Shown here piece after piece: positions 31,680 to 41,847 of a stretch of DNA of 64,000 bases (its first letter is position 1; each line of letters begins with the position of its first letter). Origin of the DNA: Martensiomyces pterosporus (lineage: Eukaryota > Kickxellomycota > Kickxellomycetes > Kickxellales > Kickxellaceae); assembly GCA_025201845.1 (NCBI GenBank), contig MU603965.1, positions 1-64,000 of the forward strand. Reading direction: 5' to 3'. Under the pieces are notes generated by a model. It was given only the letters and a program-made list of their open reading frames with translations. It was not told where the DNA came from and searched no databases. The translations under genes were made by a program, and so were the position numbers.

Positions 31680-31952
31680 TTAAAGCTTGCCCCAGGTGTA
31701 GGCGACAGGCTGGTCGCACGGGTTCGATGAGTGGGGCATGTATGCGCTGAGGAGGTTAGTGCCAAAGCCGCACTTGGGGCAGACGTAGGTGTACTCGATG
31801 GCCGACTCCAGGGGCAGGAGAGCAGCGCTGAGGCTGTTAACCGGCGACGATGGCAGCGACTCTGCTGCCAGCGAGGAGCTGTTCGAGGCGACCGAGGAGC
31901 GGCGGCGGATGTGGGGCTGGTATGAGAGCGAGCTGGGCTTGGTGAAATCCAT
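31680..31952 (-). CDS. Small C2HC zinc-finger protein (family member a)
   Basis: Intronless, 90 aa, no known family. The N-terminal two-thirds is Ser-rich and disordered, with a protein-kinase-A-like RRRSSV (16-21) and LPSSPVNS. The C-terminus has a single zinc-finger pattern, C58-P-K-C61, twelve residues, H74, four residues, C79, followed by a short tail DQPVAYTWGKL. The same C-x2-C-x12-H-x3/4-C block preceded by an aromatic residue ends two other small proteins in this window (41467-41658 and 46103-46333). The ATG context is GCAAATGG. An RRPE-like GGAAATTTTTC lies about 215 bases upstream. A regulator or adaptor role is possible but unproved. Confidence 0.6.
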   Translation of the reverse strand: MDFTKPSSLSYQPHIRRRSSVASNSSSLAAESLPSSPVNSLSAALLPLESAIEYTYVCPKCGFGTNLLSAYMPHSSNPCDQPVAYTWGKL

Positions 31953-32890
31953 TTGCGAAATATAGAAAGCAGCTGTCTGGCAGAGAGAATATGCGACAAG
32001 GCACTTGGCTAGTGACAGAGGGAAGGGAAGCCTGGAAGAAGCGATTTCGGTGGAATGGAGGTCAGGAAGAGAATGCGCGGCTGTGCGTGGCTTTTATATG
32101 AGAAGCGAGATTCCTGTGCCAAGAAGAAAAAGGCAAAATGAGCCCGCTAGATACGAGCCTAGCCTCGGAAATTTTTCTGTGTGCGTCGCCTTTTTGGCTA
32201 CTACCGAATGGAAATCCGCGGAGCCGCAGAAGCGCCCAGTGCGGCTTTCTCTTGTTTACTGCCCAATTCCTTTTGGCGTCCCTGTTCTGCGCAGGCTTTC
32301 AGCTCCACCCAAAGCCACCACTTTTTTTCGCAGCCTAGGCACCGGCGTTGTGCATGTGCACACGCACGCACGCGCACACACACCGCATAGAGCAGGTGTA
32401 ATGATGATGCTGCCAATTGTTGGAACTGCGGTGCGCGCATTACAAATGCAACCACTTGGGGTAGGCCTGTTTCCTTTGGCCACTGGCTTGCATTTGTAAT
32501 GCTCCTGTCACGAATCCCTTGGTGTAGCTCTCTGCACACCGCATTTGCCTCTCCGCCCCCGTGATCACGTCTTATCTTGCTCGCATCGCAACTCTCGGCT
32601 ACTCGCCGGCCAATTGCCTCGGTGCCTTCGCTTTCTGCACTTTGACGAATTCTCCTATCGCTCCTGCAATCGCCCCTGCAATCGCCCCTGCCATCGCCCG
32701 CTTCTCCAGCCTCCACTGCCCAGGGCGCCAGCAGCCAGCACCCCTCTTTGATGCGTGGCGCTCTCGCACGTGCGAGGGCTGTGTGGTCACCACTTTTGTT
32801 TCTCCTGCGTTCCACCAGCTTCTATTTTCTGCCTGCACACACAAAGGCAGCACACACAGCAACATGCGCTAGGGCCAACACCAGCACCAG

Positions 32891-32933
32891 CATCAGCATC
32901 AGCATCAGCATCAGCATCAGCATCAGCATCAGC
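32891..32933. repeat. (CATCAG)n hexanucleotide tandem repeat
   Basis: About seven perfect units in non-coding sequence. The repeat is in frame with a short open reading frame, but that frame shows no other protein-like features. Confidence 0.9.
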
Positions 32934-33905
32934 ACACGCCTGCCACCAGCGCATTCTTTTTCAACCGTGCACACCTGTGTCTGCAGCGCGCATGAATGCG
33001 GTGTTCAGCACAATGCACGCAGTTTCGAACCGTGCCATTATTGCAAGCTCGCAAAGCACGCCACATGCTGCCAGTGCGAGCACGCATAGCAAAGGGAAGG
33101 ATAAAATATCCATATGCAGACAGCGGGTTCTCACGATAAGCAGCAGCAGCCAAAAGAGGCTGGACTGCCTTCCTCTCCCCACTCAGATTTGGCGTGCCAT
33201 ATCCGGCAGGCGTGCAAGCGGGCGAGTCACGGCGCCAAATGCGCAGCAGGATATTTTGCATGCGAAGTGCCAAGTGCCAGAATGCGGACAACTGCTCCGC
33301 TTTTGGTATTGGGCCTGCACTATCACCAGCCATTCAGGCGCGCTCCCCCACAATGCCGCCGCTACCTGGAAGCAGCGCTGCTGGCGGCCTGAATAGATTA
33401 TGTCTGATGAATCTGTGAGTTCAGATTTATGCACGCCGTGCATGTCGGTGCCGCTGCATGTGCGTTCTCCCGCCAGCAAATACCGCCGCACATGATGTGC
33501 CACCACGCATGTCTGGACGCTGTGGCTCGCGGCCCAAGCCAAATGGAGGGGGGATCGCCCGTCTGTGTATGCAGCTCGTCCTCGCGCGGCCAGTGCAAAA
33601 TTGGCGACGACCCGCTGTTGCTGTCGATTCCGGAGAATTGGAGTCGAAAATGGAGAAGGCGTGTGTGCAGCAAGCAGTCAGGTTGCACATGGGCAATAGG
33701 CGCCAGCTAAACAATAGCCCGCCATGTGACCCAAAGCGACGAAAGGAACGAAGGGAAAGCCTCCGTTGCTCGCTGCTCCTCCATGCATGTTCTCTTGCTT
33801 CCGTTGCATACAAGTTCCACACGCCTTTTTTTTTTGTTGCTCGCACTCCTTCCTGCTGTATGCCATCTAATCTCCGTTATAGAAAAATATCTCTGCATAG
33901 CCGTG

Positions 33906-33912
33906 TATAAAA
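33906..33912 (+). promoter_or_regulatory. Probable TATA box of XDH
   Basis: TATAAAA in the sequence GTGTATAAAACC, 174 bases upstream of the XDH start codon and followed by a CT-rich leader. Confidence 0.4.
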
Positions 33913-34085
33913 CCATTGCAGAACCGCTGCCCTCTTCTCCTTGCTCCCTCCACCCCTTTGTTTCACCTACTCAAGCACACACACCTGTTTCCTCTTCTTT
34001 TTTGTACTTTTGGCAGTACCCCCTGTATTCTCTCTACCGCCACCCGCTTGATTGGAAAAAAGCACCTATTGTCTTATACTTAAAT

Positions 34086-37000
34086 ATGTCTTCTGGTGAG
34101 CCTTTCGGCAGCTCGCTGCTCTTCTATCTCAACGGCAAGCGCATGGTCATCGACAGCCCCGACCTGGACCTCACCCTGCTCCAGTACCTGCGCAACATTG
34201 GCCTCACTGGCACAAAGCTTGGCTGCGGCGAGGGCGGCTGCGGCGCCTGCACTGTGATGGTGTCTCGCTACGACATCGACCAGGACAGGATCATCCACTC
34301 GTCGGTCAACGCATGCCTTTGTCCCTTGTACACCGTTGATGGCAAGCACATTATCACAGTCGAGGGTCTGGGATCCACCGCAAAACCCCACCCCGTGCAG
34401 GAACGCATTGCGCTGCTGCATGGCTCGCAGTGCGGCTTCTGTACCCCCGGATTCGTCATGTCTCTGTACACGCTCCTGCGCAACAACCCAAACCCCACAG
34501 AGCTGGAGATTGAGGAGTGCTTTGATGGCAACTTGTGCCGCTGCACTGGGTACCGCCCTATTCTGGATGCCGCCAAGACGTTTGCTGACCAGGCGTGGAA
34601 GCGCGGCGCTGCGGCTCTGAACGGCGATGGCACTGCTCGGGTTACCAAGAGCGATGCGGACGGTGCCCAGGGCGGATGCGGCATTGACGGCTGCTGCAGG
34701 CTGCAGAAAAGCAAGAAGCAATCTCTCAACGATAGCCTGCCTGCTGAGAATGCCGAGGCGTTCACTCTCCCCGATCCCACCAACCCCCATGTCAACGGAG
34801 TCGCCAGTGGCGGATGCTGCGGCGGCAATGCTGCAGGTGGAGGTGGCTGCTGCAAGACCAATGGCGTTGCCAGCTCCTGTCGCAAGGATAGCGGCATCGT
34901 CGCTGAAGACAGCAACTCGGCTGAAGCCGAAAAGGCCCAGATCATCTCCAAGTTCCAGGCCTACGACCCAACGCAGGACCTGATCTTCCCTCCATTCCTC
35001 GTGCGCTACGCCAGGGGCAAGACTTCAGGCGACGAGCCCCAGCTCAAGCCGCTCGAGATTGTCAACAGCGACGCATCGGCCTGGTGCCAGCGCTTCTACC
35101 GCCCACTCTCGCTTGAGGGTCTTCTGTCGGTCTGCCAAAAGTACCCTGGATGCAAGCTTGTGGCTGGCAATAGCGAGGTCGGCGTGGAGATCAAACTCAA
35201 GCGGTCCAAGTTCCCTGTACAAGTGTACGTCAACGATATCCCCGAACTGCGCCAAATCACCATTGAGGAGGACCAAGTCACTTTTGGCGCCAACATCACC
35301 TTGGCCCGTTTCGAGCACACGCTGGAGAAGCTTATGGCCGAGAATGCCAAGGAGCGTACGCAGAGCTTTGCCGCGTTGCGCGAGAACCTTCGCTACTTTG
35401 CCGGAAACCAGATCCGCAACGTCGCCACGATCGCCGGTAACATTGCTACTGCCTCGCCGATCTCCGACCTTAACCCAGTCTTTATGGCTGCTGGTGCAGT
35501 GGTCACGCTTGCTTCATCAACTGGAGGCAGGCGCCAGGTGCCCATGTCCGAGTTCTTCCTGGGATACCGCCGCACGGCGATGCAGAGCGGCGAAGTCCTC
35601 CTCAGCGTTGCTGTTCCGTTCAACTCTGAGGGTGAGGTTGTGCGTGCGTTCAAGCAGGCCAAGCGCAAGGACGATGACATTGCCATTGTCACCTGCGGCT
35701 TGCGTGTGCGTGTTGACAAAGACACTGGCAAGGTCAGCGACGCAGCGTTTGCGTATGGTGGTATGGCGCCCACCACAATCATGGCCAAGCAGGCGATGCA
35801 CGCAGCTGTGGGCAGCACTTGGGGTGATCGCGACTTGCTCAGCTCGCTGCTTAGCGAGTGCCAGAACGAGATGCGCTTGGATTTTGCAGTCCCCGGAGGC
35901 ATGGCCGAGTACCGGTCTGCGCTGACGACCAGCTTCTTGTTCAAGTTCTGGGCCACTTCGTGTCGCGAGCTCGGTATTGATTGTGCCGAGGCTGCATTTG
36001 CCCACGAGATGGAGGACGAGGAGCGCACTCTTTCTAAGGGCAAGCAGGAGTACGCCAGCATCACGGACAAGGCTATTGTCGGTAAGGGCGTCACGCACCT
36101 GTCGGCACTGAAGCAGGTCACTGGCGAGGCGCGGTACACGGACGACATCCCCGCTATTCAGGGCGAGCTGTACATGGGTCTGGTCATGTCGCAGAGGGCC
36201 CACGCGCGCATCGTCTCTATCGACACATCCAAGGCTTTGGAAATGCCTGGCGTTCATCGTGTGCTGACTGCCAAGGATGTTCCTGGATCCAACAAGTGGA
36301 ACATTTTCCACGACGAGGAGATCCTGCCCTCGGACGAAGTGCACTACTTGGGCCAGCCGCTGGCGCTGGTTATCGCGGACACGCAAAAGATCGCGCAGGA
36401 GGCAGCGCGGTCGGCTGTTGCGGTCGAGTACGAGGATCTGCCAGCCGTGCTGGGTGTGCGCGAGGCCGTGGCGAAGCAGTCGTTCTTTGATGAGGTCAGG
36501 CAGCTGAAGAACGGCGATGTCGACAAGGCCCTTGAGGAGGCCGACTTCGTCTTCGAGGGGGAGTCGTACTGCGGGCCGCAGGAGCACTTTTACTTGGAGA
36601 CCATGGGGGCCATCTCTGTGCCGAAGGGCGAAGGCGACGAGTTTGACATCTACTCCAGCACGCAGAACCCCACCGAGACTCAGATGGTCTGTGCCGAGGT
36701 CCTGGGTGTGCCTGCCAGTCGCATCGTCTGCCACGTCAAGCGCATGGGTGGTGGGTTTGGCGGCAAGGAGTCGAGGTCGGTCCTTATTGCTGCGTTCACC
36801 GCTTTGGCTTCCTACCACACAAACAAGTCGGTGCGCATCATTCTGGACCGCGATGAGGACATGCAGACGTCGGGCCAGAGGCACCCGTTCTTCGGCAAGT
36901 GGAAGGTGGGTGTCACGCGCCAGGGCAAGCTGCTGGGTCTGCGCGCCAACATCTACTCGAACGGCGGGTTCTCGCACGACCTCTCCATAGGCGTGCTTGA

Positions 37001-38369
37001 GCGAGCAGTCTCGCACTTGGACAACTGCTACCGGATTCCCAATACGGAGATTGTCGGGCGTGTGTGCAGGACCAACACGCAGTCCAACACAGCCTTCCGC
37101 AGCTTCGGCGGCTGCCAGGGCATGTTCATGCTCGAGTCCATGCTGTGCGAGGTGGCCGACAAGCTGGGGCTCTCCGTCGAGCACTTGCGCGAGATCAACA
37201 TGTACGAGGTTGGCGACGTGACGCCGTTCTCGCAGAAGCTGGATGACTGGAACGTGCCCCTCATGTGGGCCCAGATCAAGGACAAGGCCCAGTACGAGCA
37301 GAGGCGCAGGGAGGTCGATGAGTTCAATGCCAAGTCGCGCTACCGCAAGCGCGGACTTGCCCTGGTGCCTACCAAGTTTGGCATCTCCTTTGGCGTCAAG
37401 CACCTGAACCAGGGCATGGCGCTGGTGCACATTTATATGGACGGCTCGGTGCTTGTTGCCCATGGCGGCACGGAGATGGGCCAGGGGCTGCATACCAAGA
37501 TGGCCATGATTGCGGCCGAGACCTTGGAGCTTCCTCTCGAGTCTATCTTCATCAGCGAGACGGCCACCAACACTGCTGCCAACACCTCGCCCACTGCTGC
37601 ATCGGCTTCCTCCGATCTCAACGGCTTTGCCGTGTACAACGCTTGCAAGGCGCTGGCTGACCGCCTGCGTCCATACCGCGAGAAGATGGCTGGCGAGCCA
37701 TTTGCCAAGATCGCAAAGGCCGCGTATCTGGACCGCTGCAAGCTCACTGAGGCAGGCCACTATGGCACCCCCGACATTGGCTTCAACTGGCAGAAGAACG
37801 AGGGGCTCCTCTACTTCTACTTCACTCAGGGCGTTGCTGCTGCGGAGGTCGAGCTCGATACGCTGACGGGCGCGCATACTACTCGCCGTGTTGACATCAT
37901 CATGGACGTGGGCAAGTCGCTCAACAAGGCCATCGACATTGGGCAGATCGAGGGCGCGTTTGCGCAAGGCCAGGGGTGGACCACCACGGAGGAGTTCCTC
38001 TACTTCCCGTCCAACGGCCGCCTGTTCACGCAGGGTCCCGGAAACTACAAGATCCCCTCGGCCATGGACATTCCCAGGGACTTCCGTGTCTCGCTTCTGG
38101 AGGGTGTTCCCTACAGCACGCTCAAGACCATCTTCTCGTCAAAGGGCATTGGAGAGCCCCCTCTGTTCCTTGGCGCCTCGGTGTTCTTTGCTCTCAGAGA
38201 TGCCGTCTTGGCTGCTAGGAAGCACTCCAATGTGCAGGGCACTTTGCACTTGGAGTCTCCGGCCACTGCAGAGCTTCTGAGGCTTGCTTGCGAGGATGAG
38301 CTGGTAGAGCTTGCTAGGATCCCCGCTGAGCTCAAGAGCGGCAAGACTCCATTTGCGCTCCGCATCTAA
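34086..38369 (+). CDS. XDH: Xanthine dehydrogenase (molybdenum hydroxylase)
   Basis: Intronless, 1,427 aa from ATG 34086. The upstream frame is open but is 5'UTR. It oxidises hypoxanthine and xanthine to urate in purine use. Order of domains: plant-type 2Fe-2S (CGEGGCGAC), second 2Fe-2S (QCGFCTPGF and CRCTGYRP), FAD domain (VAGNSEVGVEIKLK, then RNVATIAGNIATASPISD, the xanthine-dehydrogenase type), and Moco domains with QEHFYLET (832-839) and the catalytic Glu in GIGEPPLF (E1357). Two oddities stand out. The Fe-S/FAD linker (about 196-265) is long and holds eight cysteines in GCC, GGCC and SSC clusters. The Moco loop usually written FRGFGGPQ reads FRSFGGCQ (1004-1011). Despite that change the rest favours XDH over aldehyde oxidase. 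Confidence 0.93.
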   Translation: MSSGEPFGSSLLFYLNGKRMVIDSPDLDLTLLQYLRNIGLTGTKLGCGEGGCGACTVMVSRYDIDQDRIIHSSVNACLCPLYTVDGKHIITVEGLGSTAKPHPVQERIALLHGSQCGFCTPGFVMSLYTLLRNNPNPTELEIEECFDGNLCRCTGYRPILDAAKTFADQAWKRGAAALNGDGTARVTKSDADGAQGGCGIDGCCRLQKSKKQSLNDSLPAENAEAFTLPDPTNPHVNGVASGGCCGGNAAGGGGCCKTNGVASSCRKDSGIVAEDSNSAEAEKAQIISKFQAYDPTQDLIFPPFLVRYARGKTSGDEPQLKPLEIVNSDASAWCQRFYRPLSLEGLLSVCQKYPGCKLVAGNSEVGVEIKLKRSKFPVQVYVNDIPELRQITIEEDQVTFGANITLARFEHTLEKLMAENAKERTQSFAALRENLRYFAGNQIRNVATIAGNIATASPISDLNPVFMAAGAVVTLASSTGGRRQVPMSEFFLGYRRTAMQSGEVLLSVAVPFNSEGEVVRAFKQAKRKDDDIAIVTCGLRVRVDKDTGKVSDAAFAYGGMAPTTIMAKQAMHAAVGSTWGDRDLLSSLLSECQNEMRLDFAVPGGMAEYRSALTTSFLFKFWATSCRELGIDCAEAAFAHEMEDEERTLSKGKQEYASITDKAIVGKGVTHLSALKQVTGEARYTDDIPAIQGELYMGLVMSQRAHARIVSIDTSKALEMPGVHRVLTAKDVPGSNKWNIFHDEEILPSDEVHYLGQPLALVIADTQKIAQEAARSAVAVEYEDLPAVLGVREAVAKQSFFDEVRQLKNGDVDKALEEADFVFEGESYCGPQEHFYLETMGAISVPKGEGDEFDIYSSTQNPTETQMVCAEVLGVPASRIVCHVKRMGGGFGGKESRSVLIAAFTALASYHTNKSVRIILDRDEDMQTSGQRHPFFGKWKVGVTRQGKLLGLRANIYSNGGFSHDLSIGVLERAVSHLDNCYRIPNTEIVGRVCRTNTQSNTAFRSFGGCQGMFMLESMLCEVADKLGLSVEHLREINMYEVGDVTPFSQKLDDWNVPLMWAQIKDKAQYEQRRREVDEFNAKSRYRKRGLALVPTKFGISFGVKHLNQGMALVHIYMDGSVLVAHGGTEMGQGLHTKMAMIAAETLELPLESIFISETATNTAANTSPTAASASSDLNGFAVYNACKALADRLRPYREKMAGEPFAKIAKAAYLDRCKLTEAGHYGTPDIGFNWQKNEGLLYFYFTQGVAAAEVELDTLTGAHTTRRVDIIMDVGKSLNKAIDIGQIEGAFAQGQGWTTTEEFLYFPSNGRLFTQGPGNYKIPSAMDIPRDFRVSLLEGVPYSTLKTIFSSKGIGEPPLFLGASVFFALRDAVLAARKHSNVQGTLHLESPATAELLRLACEDELVELARIPAELKSGKTPFALRI

Positions 38370-38567
38370 GTCCATTTCCTTTGTAGCATTTTTGTTTTGT
38401 TTTACTCAGCATCATGCAATACCCATTACTTCAACAATCTCTTGCTACTTTTGATAAGATCTATTCCTATATTCCATACAGCCGGTGCTGGTCAAGCTTG
38501 CCGCACCCTACATCTTTTTTTCTCTAATGGTACCAGCAGCGATATACCCAACAAGCAAAACACCAAA

Positions 38568-39929
38568 ATGGGCACGCTCAGCGCACAAATAGCGCATGTT
38601 GTGCATATCGGCGAGGAGGCGCAAACGATATCTGTACGGTCGTGGAGTCCCGAGTACCTGACGGGCACGGTGATCCCATGGACGCAGCATGTCGACTTGC
38701 TCTGGCCGACCATCGACAGGGAGACGCAGCGCAAGGTACTCAATCAGGTCCAGCACTTGCTCAAACAGAAGCTCAGATACACAGCCAGGCGCTCCGATCT
38801 GCAAAAGATGCTGGGACCAGCAGACAGTGGTGGCTGTGGTGATGCAACAATGTCTTGCCAGAAAGCCATCCTTGCACGTATTGTGTCGAATGCGCATACT
38901 AGAGACTCTGTGCGTATTGCGGCGCTTCAGCACTACGCTGATGCGCTGAGAGGCGGCATGGGTGCAGTGGGAGCAACTACTGGAGAATCGAAGCGCAGAG
39001 ATACAGAGGCATGCACACGGGTAAGCAGTGAAATATCGAGTGCGCTGCAGCCCATGCGTGTGCGACAGGCAATCGCAGAGATCAATGGGGTGCTGGCGCG
39101 CGAACTACAGGAAACTGCTAAAGAAAGATCGGCGGTGTCGGTGGATGGTGAGCGGCGGCAAATGGAGGCTGCGTACTTGCAAGAACCACAGGAGATGGAG
39201 TCTCTCTCACTGGGATTGGCGTTACTTGATATGGCGCCAGATGAGGAGGAAGAGCGCGTGATGCTTGTGCAGCAGTTCCTCAACCACAACCCCCACACTG
39301 GCTCTTCCACCACTAAACGGACACCTGGTCTGATTTACAATGCAGCGCTGGCTGCCGCTCTACATGCATACGAGGAGAACGCTGAGTATCGGAAGACAGA
39401 AAATGGCAGGAGGGGCAACCCCAAAATGGCAGCAGGTCAGCAGCTGCGGCGACAGCTTTTGGGTGAGGCCATCTTGCGAGAATTCACGATGCGCATATTG
39501 CTGCCACCAAACGTCGACGACAAGCTATGCGCACTGCTCCCCATACACCCGCTGGTCCTAGCCAAGCTTGCTAGCTACAACGAGGCGTTCTTGCGTACAT
39601 ACATGATGCAACTGACGCAACTCAACAAGCGGTGCCAAGTGGCCATGCTGCGTGAGCACATCGATTATCGCGGCAACATTCCTGCGGCCTGCGACGCACT
39701 GGCTAGCGATGACACGACGGTGGCCAGGATCGCTGAAATGTGGACGCAGCTGTTTGTCCATCCCAGGTGTGCAAGCAGTGTCAAGGAGGCGCTGGACCGC
39801 GATCGGTCGCATTTCAACATACTCGCTCGCAGTCCCAGACCTCGGGCGAACTTGGACGTGTTTGGCGCTATAGTGGAGTTTTGGACTACTTTCTATGCCC
39901 AGTTTCTACAAGAGCGGCCAGAAGCATGA
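38568..39929 (+). CDS. Uncharacterised helical protein
   Basis: Intronless, 453 aa from ATG 38568, in tandem with XDH and starting 198 bases after its stop. I do not recognise the family. It is predicted mostly helical, without signal peptide, membrane segment or metal motif. Notable stretches are IPWTQHVDLLWPTID near the start, a basic helix VLNQVQHLLKQKLRYTARR, a central acidic DMAPDEEEERVML, and a C-terminal half with short helices ending FWTTFYAQFLQERPEA. The uninterrupted 1.36-kb frame with ordinary codon choice supports a real gene. An adaptor or complex subunit is possible. Nothing ties it to purine metabolism beyond position. Confidence 0.7.
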   Translation: MGTLSAQIAHVVHIGEEAQTISVRSWSPEYLTGTVIPWTQHVDLLWPTIDRETQRKVLNQVQHLLKQKLRYTARRSDLQKMLGPADSGGCGDATMSCQKAILARIVSNAHTRDSVRIAALQHYADALRGGMGAVGATTGESKRRDTEACTRVSSEISSALQPMRVRQAIAEINGVLARELQETAKERSAVSVDGERRQMEAAYLQEPQEMESLSLGLALLDMAPDEEEERVMLVQQFLNHNPHTGSSTTKRTPGLIYNAALAAALHAYEENAEYRKTENGRRGNPKMAAGQQLRRQLLGEAILREFTMRILLPPNVDDKLCALLPIHPLVLAKLASYNEAFLRTYMMQLTQLNKRCQVAMLREHIDYRGNIPAACDALASDDTTVARIAEMWTQLFVHPRCASSVKEALDRDRSHFNILARSPRPRANLDVFGAIVEFWTTFYAQFLQERPEA

Positions 39930-41466
39930 GGTTTTCCTTCTGTTTTCTACTGCTGCAGCACGAATGCATGGTTTAGGCAATGCTCGTGGCGAATTGTGCG
40001 CTCAGGAAGGAGTGGAGGAAGCTTGTCTAATTGCCCTATTGCCCTATTGCCGATTGTATGCCCCTCCTCCTGAAAAACATGTATAATTACATCGTACCAT
40101 CATACACACTCAATTTCTGCACAATGACGTGCATATATGAGCAATACTCACCTTTTTCTGGAGTAGTAAGAGCACTTTAGTGTCGGCGCTAATGAGAGGT
40201 GGGGTTTTTTGCCGCCACCGTCGCCATCATACAAGGAGAATGACGAGTCGCACACACCAACTCCTTGCACGTAATCCCCCGAGCAGAAAGCTCTCCTGAT
40301 TTCTCACTTGACCCATGTGCAGACGAGGAGACGCAGAGAGAATGCCCTGAATGAGCGAGCGAGTATGAGCAAGGACAATTGGGTAAGGCATGGCATGCAT
40401 ATGTGGGTGTACGAAAGGGGTGAAAGGAGCGTAACATTGTTTCACACAAGACAGGGATGACAATTGAATTTTTTTTTTTAGGAACGAGGATGCTGCCGCT
40501 CCTGCCGCTGCTGGCATTCACTCGGACTCACGTTCCATTGTACATATCCGATTTCTACCACATTCGTCTGAAGAAAACTCGTGTGGATTAACACGAGAAA
40601 CGCTGACCAACTTTCCAGCACGGCCTGGTACACGGGAGAAGCAGGGAAGCTAAGGAAACAGCTCAGGGCAACGGAAGCATAGTCAATATATGCATACATG
40701 TATTTCCCTGGGTAAGCGGAAAAGGCTAATAAATGCACCTCACATTTCTGTGTTTGCATTTGTGTGTCTGTTGTCGCTTTGTTATGTAGCACAGTAGATA
40801 TATGTGATGTGCGAAGCAGAGAGAGAGAGAATGGAGCGATAGCCAAAACAAGAAAACCACAGTGGTATATAACCGCTTTAGATACATATTAATATATGCA
40901 CGCAAGGACGCGCGACATGCATAGAGTGCGACGATATATGTGTGCACACAAGCAGGCAGAACAATATGGTAATTGCAACTGGACATGGAATGCACGCGCG
41001 TATCATTTTTTTTGTTTAGGGGTGAAATTCGGACGGCATAGAAACATACATAGCTTTTCAAAAACGATCGCTCGGGCGGATTGCTCCTGTTTTTCCACCA
41101 GAATGACATGCTGCGCACTTGCTTGTTAGTAGTTATTTTTTATTACCACCAAAATGTGATCCTTGTGCGCGTTTCTGTGCAGTGGGATGTAAGCCAGGCA
41201 TATGTACACGCCAAGCTGTGTGTGTTTGGGAATGCATAGACGGAAGCGGAGAAAATGGCAAATGTAGAGATGGAAAATAAGTAAGTGCATAGCATGGGTC
41301 TAGAAGAAAACCTCTCCTAATGTTGCCATGGAGCGCGTTGAGGGGCAAGCACGAAGGGCGGAGGCCAGAAAAGGAAATTGGAAGCAAGTATGTTGCAGGT
41401 GAGCATGTTTCTATATAGCACATTTATATAACACAAAACTAATCGTGTAGGTGTTTGCGTACCCAC
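39930..41466. other. Intergenic between the unknown gene and zinc-finger gene b
   Basis: 1.5 kb without a supportable gene; both flanking genes have their 3' ends here. AT-rich patches, ATATAT-type runs (40890-40945) and homopolymers are visible. Open frames on the minus strand are hydrophobic but repeat-like and unsupported. Confidence 0.5.
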
Positions 41467-41658
41467 TCATGCTATGGGTGTAAACAGGCAGATCGCCTTG
41501 TGGGCTAGGTAGTCCGAAAAGAACTGCCAATGCTCCCCGCACTTCTCGCATGTGAACTTGACGGGGCTGGAGCTGCAAGCAAAGGACGAGTGCTGCTCCT
41601 GGTTCGCTGGACTGGGCTTAGATGCTGATGTTCTAGGACTCTCATATCCACGGAGCAT
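41467..41658 (-). CDS. Small C2HC zinc-finger protein (family member b)
   Basis: Intronless, 63 aa. The frame continues upstream into a CA-repeat, which is most likely 5'UTR, so the ATG at 41658 (context TGCAATG) is taken as the start. A Ser/Pro-rich N-terminus (1-33) is followed by the finger: C37-E-K-C40, twelve residues, H53, three residues, C57, with FT before the first Cys and the block FFSDYLAHKAIC. It shares the aromatic-x-C-x-K-C and YLAH features with member c at 46103-46333, and the exact C-x2-C-x12-H spacing with both sisters. The TG/CA microsatellite begins about 100 bases upstream, inside the probable leader. Function unknown. Confidence 0.6.
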   Translation of the reverse strand: MLRGYESPRTSASKPSPANQEQHSSFACSSSPVKFTCEKCGEHWQFFSDYLAHKAICLFTPIA

Positions 41659-41762
41659 TGCAGAAAATTGAAAGATGATTTTGTGTGTGTGCGTTTGTGC
41701 GCAATGGTGGATTTTGGCCTTTGTATGGCTGTGCGAGAGCTTTCTCTTGTAGTTTGGTATGG

Positions 41763-41808
41763 TGTATGTGTGTATGTGTGTATGTGTGTATGTGTGTATG
41801 TGTGTATG

Positions 41809-41839
<31 letters not shown>

Positions 41840-41847
41840 GTGTGTGG
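41763..41847. repeat. TG-rich microsatellite
   Basis: Units of TGTGTGTA followed by a pure (TG)n run and TATGTATG, about 85 bases in all, immediately upstream of zinc-finger gene b. Confidence 0.9.

Larger units (their letters stand above)
31953..34085. other. Long intergenic region between zinc-finger gene a and XDH
   Basis: 2.1 kb with no supportable gene. Features: an RRPE-like GGAAATTTTTC near 32166-32176, a CGCACGCACG-type run near 32360-32385, a (CATCAG)n hexamer at 32891-32933, and a TATA-like TATAAAA at 33906-33912, about 175 bases before the XDH ATG. The XDH leader is strongly pyrimidine-rich. Confidence 0.5.

Noticed and set aside
33726..34085. In-frame extension of XDH upstream of 34086
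   Set aside because: It includes the TATA-like box and a pyrimidine-rich leader; the family starts close to SSLLFYLNGK, which fits ATG 34086.
35517..37967. An 816-codon open frame on the minus strand inside XDH
   Set aside because: It lies antisense to a gene with all XDH motifs in place and has the composition expected from the GC-biased third positions of the sense codons. No family features.
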